From a virus: DNA of 64,000 bases. Position numbers and translations under genes: made by a program. Of the stretch, positions 59,635 through 64,000 are shown piece by piece. Within the stretch, counting starts at the first letter, position 1. Each line of letters opens with the position of its first letter. The notes below the pieces were generated by a model that saw nothing but the letters and a program-made list of their open reading frames with translations, did not search any database and was not told the origin of the DNA. Location of the stretch: the IMG/VR virus record IMGVR_UViG_3300032753_001573, positions 1 to 64,000 of that record; one strand, given 5' to 3'.

Positions 59635-62199
59635 ATGAAAACCTGCACAGTAATACTTGAAGACGAATGCAACATTAAACTTGAAGGTCTCGACCTAAAC
59701 ACTAGGCGCGATTGCGTAAAGACGGTTAAGTACTTCTTGCCCCACGCAAGATATAGTGCAGCTTACAAACTTGGTAGATGGGACGGGACAACTAGCTTTT
59801 GTACAATTGGCGGTAGAACCTACCTCAATCTTCTTGACAAGATGCTACCTGTATTGGCAGAAAATGGATATACGGTAGAGCTAGATGACAAGCGACACAC
59901 GTATGATTTTAAATTTGATAAGATAGATGAGAATTACCTAAGCAACATAACTTGGCCTACAGGACACAGAGCAGAAGGTCAACCCATAATACTTCGAGAC
60001 TATCAAGTTCAGGCTATCAACGAGTGCATTGATAATTTGCAGGGACTCAGTATTGCTCCTACTAGTGCGGGCAAATGTCAACCTCTAAGCAGCAAGGTTA
60101 AAGTACCGGGCGGCTGGATAGAAATGGGAGATATATCGGTAGGTGATGTGATAACTATACCAGACGGTAGTACAGCTAGCGTGATTGGAGTGTATGATCC
60201 CGGTATCAAAGATGTATACGAGATAACCTTTGAAGACGGACGTAAGGTCAGATCATGCAGCGATCATATATGGAAGGTTCATAATCATAACCGGACTAAC
60301 AAGTGGAAGCTTTTAAGCTTATCAGAGATAATAGCATATCAAAAAACTAATAATAGACACATATCTGTGCCATTAGCATCGCTAGTTAACGATACTTGTG
60401 TTGCAGATCTACCGATGCATCCGTACCTACTTGGTGTACTACTTGGCGATGGATCATTCGGGCATTGTTTTGGTATCACATCGGCAGATGAATTCATACT
60501 TAATAAAGTATCTTCTCTTCTTGATTCTGATTATAAACTGTCACATATATCAAGATATGATTATAGTATAAAATTTGTATCTGAAGATGTTCACATGAAA
60601 AAGCGATCAGAATGGATGAAACATTACCCGCGTCGTGCAAATGGTACTACACTGCCAAATACAACTTATCAAACCTATCATATGTATAAATCGATAATTA
60701 AAGATCTTGGATTGTCAGGAACTCGCAGCCATACAAAGTTCATACCTCAGATATATCTCAATGCAGGATATGAACAAAGGTTGCAGATGATACAAGGCTT
60801 GTTGGACACAGACGGGTATGTTGATCGTCGAGGTTGTATAAGTTTTACGACTACAAGCCAAAAGTTAGCTGACGATTTTGCATATCTTATCAGAAGCGTT
60901 GGAGGTATTGCTAAACATACTAGAGGCACGAATAGGAAATATCGATATAATAGTGAAATAGTGCCTTGCAAAGATTGTTTCAATGTATCTGTATATCATC
61001 CTACTCCTGCAATATTAGTTACCTTGCCGCGTAAGCTAGAAAGAATAAATTCTCGTAATGTTAAACGACAGCCAGTGTTACATATTGTTGACATACAGAA
61101 AGTATCAACGGAACCGGTGCGTTGCATAATGATTGACCATCCCGACCATCTGTATTTGACAGACAATTTTGTAGTAACACATAACACACTTATTACTGCC
61201 AGCCTTAGCAAGATAGCAGAGAAGTATGGCCGTACTATTGTCATAGTCCCAAATAAAAACCTAGTACAACAGACAGAAGAAGATTATCGAAACATAGGAT
61301 TAGAAGTTGGAGTGCTGTTTGGCGACCGTAAAGAGTATGATAAAAAACATACTATTTGTACATGGCAGAGTCTAAACGTACTAGACAAGAAGAACAAAGA
61401 TGCGCTTGACGATGATCAATTATCAGTGTTCCTTGACGGGCTCATTGCAGTTATTTGCGATGAAGTCCATATGGTAAAGAATGCTAATGTGTTACATACC
61501 TTATTAACTACGACATTTTCTAGCATTCCAATACGTTGGGGATTAACTGGTACCATACCAGAAGAAGAATACAATCAAGTTAGTTTATATAGTGCTATAG
61601 GACCTCTTATTGGTTCTCTCACTGCCAAAGAATTACAAGAAGCTGGGCACCTAGCACAGTGCAATATTAACATACTACAAACTCAAGAAACCGCCGTATA
61701 TAACGATTATCAATCAGAGCTAAAATATCTAGTGACAAACAAAGATCGATTACAGTGGCTAGCCAATAAGGTTACTGAAATATCCAAGACAGGTAATACA
61801 CTGGTTCTGATAGATCGTATCGAAACTGGTGAGATACTAAATGAGATGTTACCCGATGCTACATTTATCAGTGGTAAGATGAAGGCTACTAAACGCAAAG
61901 AACATTACAAGGAAATTAATCTAGAGAACAATTCAGTAATGATTGCTACATATGGTACAACTAGTACCGGTATTAGTATCAATCGAATCTTCAATCTAGT
62001 GTTAGTTGAACCTGGTAAGAGCTTCGTGCGTGTTATACAGAGCATTGGTCGTGGCTTACGCAAAGCGGATGATAAGGATGCAGTTGAAGTTTACGACATA
62101 GCTAGCAAGTGTAAGTTTAGCAATAGACATCTGCTCAAGCGTAAGAAGTTTTATAAAGAAGTATCATATCCGTTTGATCAAGAAAAGATTATGTACTAA
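59635..62199 (+). CDS. uvsW: DNA/RNA helicase UvsW with a full intein in Walker A
   Basis: 854 aa from ATG 59635 (the ATG at 59551 lies in the terminator). The host protein without intein is 484 aa, near T4 UvsW (503). It has an N-terminal domain (RYSAAYKLGRWDGTTSF), helicase motif I APTSAGK interrupted by the intein then TLITASL, motif II CDEVHM, GLTGTI, and motif VI QSIGRGLRK, all superfamily 2. It unwinds branched recombination intermediates. The intein must splice out to restore GK-T at the ATP site. Confidence 0.93.
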   Translation: MKTCTVILEDECNIKLEGLDLNTRRDCVKTVKYFLPHARYSAAYKLGRWDGTTSFCTIGGRTYLNLLDKMLPVLAENGYTVELDDKRHTYDFKFDKIDENYLSNITWPTGHRAEGQPIILRDYQVQAINECIDNLQGLSIAPTSAGKCQPLSSKVKVPGGWIEMGDISVGDVITIPDGSTASVIGVYDPGIKDVYEITFEDGRKVRSCSDHIWKVHNHNRTNKWKLLSLSEIIAYQKTNNRHISVPLASLVNDTCVADLPMHPYLLGVLLGDGSFGHCFGITSADEFILNKVSSLLDSDYKLSHISRYDYSIKFVSEDVHMKKRSEWMKHYPRRANGTTLPNTTYQTYHMYKSIIKDLGLSGTRSHTKFIPQIYLNAGYEQRLQMIQGLLDTDGYVDRRGCISFTTTSQKLADDFAYLIRSVGGIAKHTRGTNRKYRYNSEIVPCKDCFNVSVYHPTPAILVTLPRKLERINSRNVKRQPVLHIVDIQKVSTEPVRCIMIDHPDHLYLTDNFVVTHNTLITASLSKIAEKYGRTIVIVPNKNLVQQTEEDYRNIGLEVGVLFGDRKEYDKKHTICTWQSLNVLDKKNKDALDDDQLSVFLDGLIAVICDEVHMVKNANVLHTLLTTTFSSIPIRWGLTGTIPEEEYNQVSLYSAIGPLIGSLTAKELQEAGHLAQCNINILQTQETAVYNDYQSELKYLVTNKDRLQWLANKVTEISKTGNTLVLIDRIETGEILNEMLPDATFISGKMKATKRKEHYKEINLENNSVMIATYGTTSTGISINRIFNLVLVEPGKSFVRVIQSIGRGLRKADDKDAVEVYDIASKCKFSNRHLLKRKKFYKEVSYPFDQEKIMY
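60076..61185 (+). other. Intein with LAGLIDADG homing endonuclease in uvsW
   Basis: 370 aa from Cys (CQPLSSKVKV) to the terminal HisAsn (VVTHN), followed by Thr as +1. Block B-like RSCSDHIWKVH. The two endonuclease motifs are LLGVLLGDGSFG and IQGLLDTDGYVD; their Asp residues look intact, so the homing activity may be live. Insertion is exactly between the Walker A Lys and Thr codons. Confidence 0.95.
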
Positions 62200-62253
62200 A
62201 CCATTGATTATTTGTTAGATATGGCATTGTTGACGGTTAAATAACTGTCAACA

Positions 62254-62754
62254 ATGAAAATACTCACCAACGAAAATCAAGCTTACTCTATCAATCAAAT
62301 ACCAGATGTAATCCAAGACATTAGATATTGTGTTTTGGATTACAGTGATCAATCCAACGTAGATTATTATTTCATGCCTCTTATATTCTTAGAGAGTTTT
62401 AATAGTCCATGTGTTGATCTAAAGATAGGACCATATAACATACAGATGCCTCTTGATTGGAGTGTTGTGATAGGTGACATTAATCTAGGCGATCTAGAAA
62501 TAATGCAACTGATTTACCTCAATGACAAAGACTTTGATGTTTTTGCATTTAATCCTATAAGCGGATATATGCCTAAGTATTTGAAACTTGAAGTTCTCAA
62601 TATATGGCCAGATGTAAAATGGTACTTTCCAAAATTAAAAAATGGGCATTTGCTAGCAGTACCGTTACAAGATGGTGATTCTCCATTATGTGCTCTTTTT
62701 ATTAAAGACATTGGTAAGATTACGGAGAGTTTAGATATAAGAAAGATGTTTTGA
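62254..62754 (+). CDS. Unknown protein downstream of uvsW
   Basis: 166 aa. Mixed alpha/beta, with YCVLDYSDQSNVDYYFMPL, IQMPLDWSVVIGDINLGDL, DVFAFNPISGYMPKYLKL and KNGHLLAVPLQDGD segments. No signal peptide or motif is recognised. The gene ends just before a shared hairpin that separates it from the convergent structural gene. Confidence 0.6.
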   Translation: MKILTNENQAYSINQIPDVIQDIRYCVLDYSDQSNVDYYFMPLIFLESFNSPCVDLKIGPYNIQMPLDWSVVIGDINLGDLEIMQLIYLNDKDFDVFAFNPISGYMPKYLKLEVLNIWPDVKWYFPKLKNGHLLAVPLQDGDSPLCALFIKDIGKITESLDIRKMF

Positions 62755-62758
62755 TAAA

Positions 62759-62796
62759 CGAATCCCCTGGATTACTATGGTTCTCCAGGGGATTCG
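62759..62796. terminator. Hairpin between convergent genes, probable bidirectional terminator
   Basis: A 13-bp perfect stem (CGAATCCCCTGGA with TCCAGGGGATTCG) and 12-base loop. On the plus strand it lacks a T run; on the minus strand TTTATC follows, so termination is more likely for the minus-strand gene. Confidence 0.7.
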
Positions 62797-62830
62797 CTCG
62801 AGTCTGCTTGATTTCACATCAAGCTAGCTT

Positions 62831-63928
62831 TTACTGGCTACTTATATGAGCCCAGCCATATCCTGGTAGTGTTGTACCAGTGAATGCCCATTCATACTGA
62901 TTTCCGCTCCATGTGTAAACGATTCTATCAGTTATCTTTTGAGCATATGCAGATTGTAGTGCTTCTGCAATTTTAACAGTTGGTACAGATGTATATGATC
63001 CGCCCGAATCTACCACAACACTTCTAACACTATTGCCTGACAATACAGTGTGTGCTGTAGCGCCTGCAGGTGTAAATGTTACCGCTGGAGCTACTTCATA
63101 ACCGCTACCGCCAGCTGTTAGGGTAACATTGCTTACATTCCAATTTAGGTTAGCCTGTGCACCTGTTCCTAGTGCGCTGCCAGTGAAAGATACTGGATTA
63201 GTAGGTAGGGCAGTATAATCGCCGCTGTTAACTACAGTGTTCATGCTGTATACACCAAAGCGCACATCGAACGTTGCTCCTACACCGCTGTTAGTGTTTG
63301 AAGAAGTTGGTGCAAATGGACCAGCTGGCAATGAGTTATTGGTAAACACACCGCTGTTAAGTATGCTGATGCTGGTAATAGCACCGCTTACATTGACGCT
63401 GTTGACTTTTATGGACACATTGGTAGCATATCCTGCACCAGCAAAGTTCAACACGTTGTCTTGTGCATAACCAGAACCCAAGTTGTGTGCAGCGGCATCT
63501 GACCAAGTAACAGCGGTAACGCTAACATTTGCCTGCTTCTTACTGACATATGTGCCGCCTACTACGTGTAGAGTTTCGCCTGGAACATAATTGGCACCAA
63601 GAGCACCTGTTCCGTTAGCAGTAACACCGGCTGATGTTACACTGAGGTTTGCAGTAGCAGTAGCACCTGTTCCTTGTGCACCATATGGAGTAACAGTGAT
63701 GTTACCCTGTCCTGGACCTGTTACTGGTCCATTTACTAGCTGTACTAATCCGCCGCCGGGAACACCAGTACCGTTTACACTAGCCATCTTGTAAAGGTGT
63801 GTGCCTTTCTGAGACACTATATAGCTCTGACGTGCCTGACTATCGCCTGCAGTCCATGCATATCCAACAAGCTGCTGCCCAGCTACGGCAGAATTGCCTA
63901 TGAATAATTTATTAATTGGTCGTCCCAT
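62831..63928 (-). CDS. Beta-rich virion protein sharing a module with the tail sheath
   Basis: 365 aa from ATG 63928 with AAGGAG upstream. N-terminal RPINKLFIGNSAVAGQQLVG; then Gly/Thr/Val-rich repeats (GANYVPGETL, GSGYAQDNVL, GSGYEVAPAVTF) and a C-terminus with RIVYTWSGNQYEWAFTG. Residues about 105-265 parallel a sheath insertion in order and pattern. It probably assembles on the virion surface or fibres. The upstream gene in the same operon ends 12 bases before its start. Confidence 0.7.
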   Translation of the reverse strand: MGRPINKLFIGNSAVAGQQLVGYAWTAGDSQARQSYIVSQKGTHLYKMASVNGTGVPGGGLVQLVNGPVTGPGQGNITVTPYGAQGTGATATANLSVTSAGVTANGTGALGANYVPGETLHVVGGTYVSKKQANVSVTAVTWSDAAAHNLGSGYAQDNVLNFAGAGYATNVSIKVNSVNVSGAITSISILNSGVFTNNSLPAGPFAPTSSNTNSGVGATFDVRFGVYSMNTVVNSGDYTALPTNPVSFTGSALGTGAQANLNWNVSNVTLTAGGSGYEVAPAVTFTPAGATAHTVLSGNSVRSVVVDSGGSYTSVPTVKIAEALQSAYAQKITDRIVYTWSGNQYEWAFTGTTLPGYGWAHISSQ

Positions 63929-63940
63929 TTGTTTTTCTCC

Positions 63941-64000
63941 TTATGGTTGCCGTTCTAGGGCTACGAGGTTGGGATCCCCATAACTAATGAACTGCTCTAT
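63941..64000 (-). CDS. C-terminal end of a minus-strand gene (partial)
   Basis: A stop-free minus-strand frame runs from the right edge to TAA at 63941-63943, encoding SYGDPNLVALERQP at its end. It stops 12 bases before the ATG of the beta-rich protein, with that gene's ribosome site in the gap, as expected for adjacent genes of one operon. Too short to assign. Confidence 0.45.
   Translation of the reverse strand: MEQFISYGDPNLVALERQP

Overview
This window is a 64 kb piece of a T4-like contractile-tailed phage genome (dsDNA, strongly AT-rich overall). The evidence is a near-complete set of T4-type genes: prohead core, protease, scaffold and capsid genes (gp67/21/22/23-like), neck and tail completion proteins (gp13, gp14, gp15), sheath and tube (gp18, gp19), head completion nuclease (gp4), both terminase subunits (gp16, gp17), dNMP kinase (gp1), and the recombination proteins gp32, UvsX and UvsW. 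Copies of the T4-type late promoter octamer (TATAAATA or one-base variants) precede several of these genes. The heptose and glycosyltransferase genes suggest a Gram-negative host. No photosynthesis gene, tRNA, CRISPR array or transposon was seen, so the host cannot be named more closely. Layout: 0-1.7 kb, tail-fibre-like proteins. 1.7-6.0 kb, capsid morphogenesis block. 6.0-9.4 kb, two related homing-endonuclease-like genes lying stop to stop. 9.4-11.4 kb, two proteins of unknown function. 11.4-17.7 kb (minus strand), a surface-sugar cassette: four glycosyltransferase-like genes, sedoheptulose-7-P isomerase and heptose-7-P kinase, then a CCA-adding-type nucleotidyltransferase. 17.7-24.6 kb, neck and tail completion genes, a GH19 lysin and dNMP kinase. 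24.7-28.8 kb, a tail sheath twice the length of T4 gp18. 28.9-43.3 kb, a metabolic island lying between sheath and tube genes that are neighbours in T4. It holds four radical SAM enzymes, a PLP-fold enzyme, a QueC-like ATP pyrophosphatase, an SDR, a sulfotransferase-like protein, about five Fe(II)/2OG-oxygenase-like proteins and a sixth fragment, a DUF2061 membrane protein, a possible acyltransferase and a fatty acid desaturase. 43.4-52.0 kb, tail tube, head completion and packaging genes. 52.0-62.8 kb, gp32, UvsX, an AAA+ ATPase, GroES, GroEL and UvsW. 62.8-64 kb, a beta-rich structural protein on the minus strand. Mobile elements are prominent. The large terminase is a fractured gene: an atypically split intein with a free-standing PD-(D/E)XK endonuclease gene between its halves. 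UvsW carries a full intein with LAGLIDADG motifs exactly at its Walker A lysine. A GIY-YIG endonuclease has inserted near the start of a radical SAM gene, leaving a 24-codon stub and supplying a diverged replacement 5' end. How the parts fit together: the late region builds and fills the capsid (gp21 protease, with probable cleavage sites of the form (L/I)xE|S in gp23 and in the N-termini of three unknown proteins), the replication block uses sigma70-like promoters, the GroES/GroEL pair presumably folds phage proteins, and the two accessory islands probably alter host or phage surface chemistry or small molecules. The substrates of the second island cannot be read from sequence alone. No stretch longer than about 300 bases lacks a gene.
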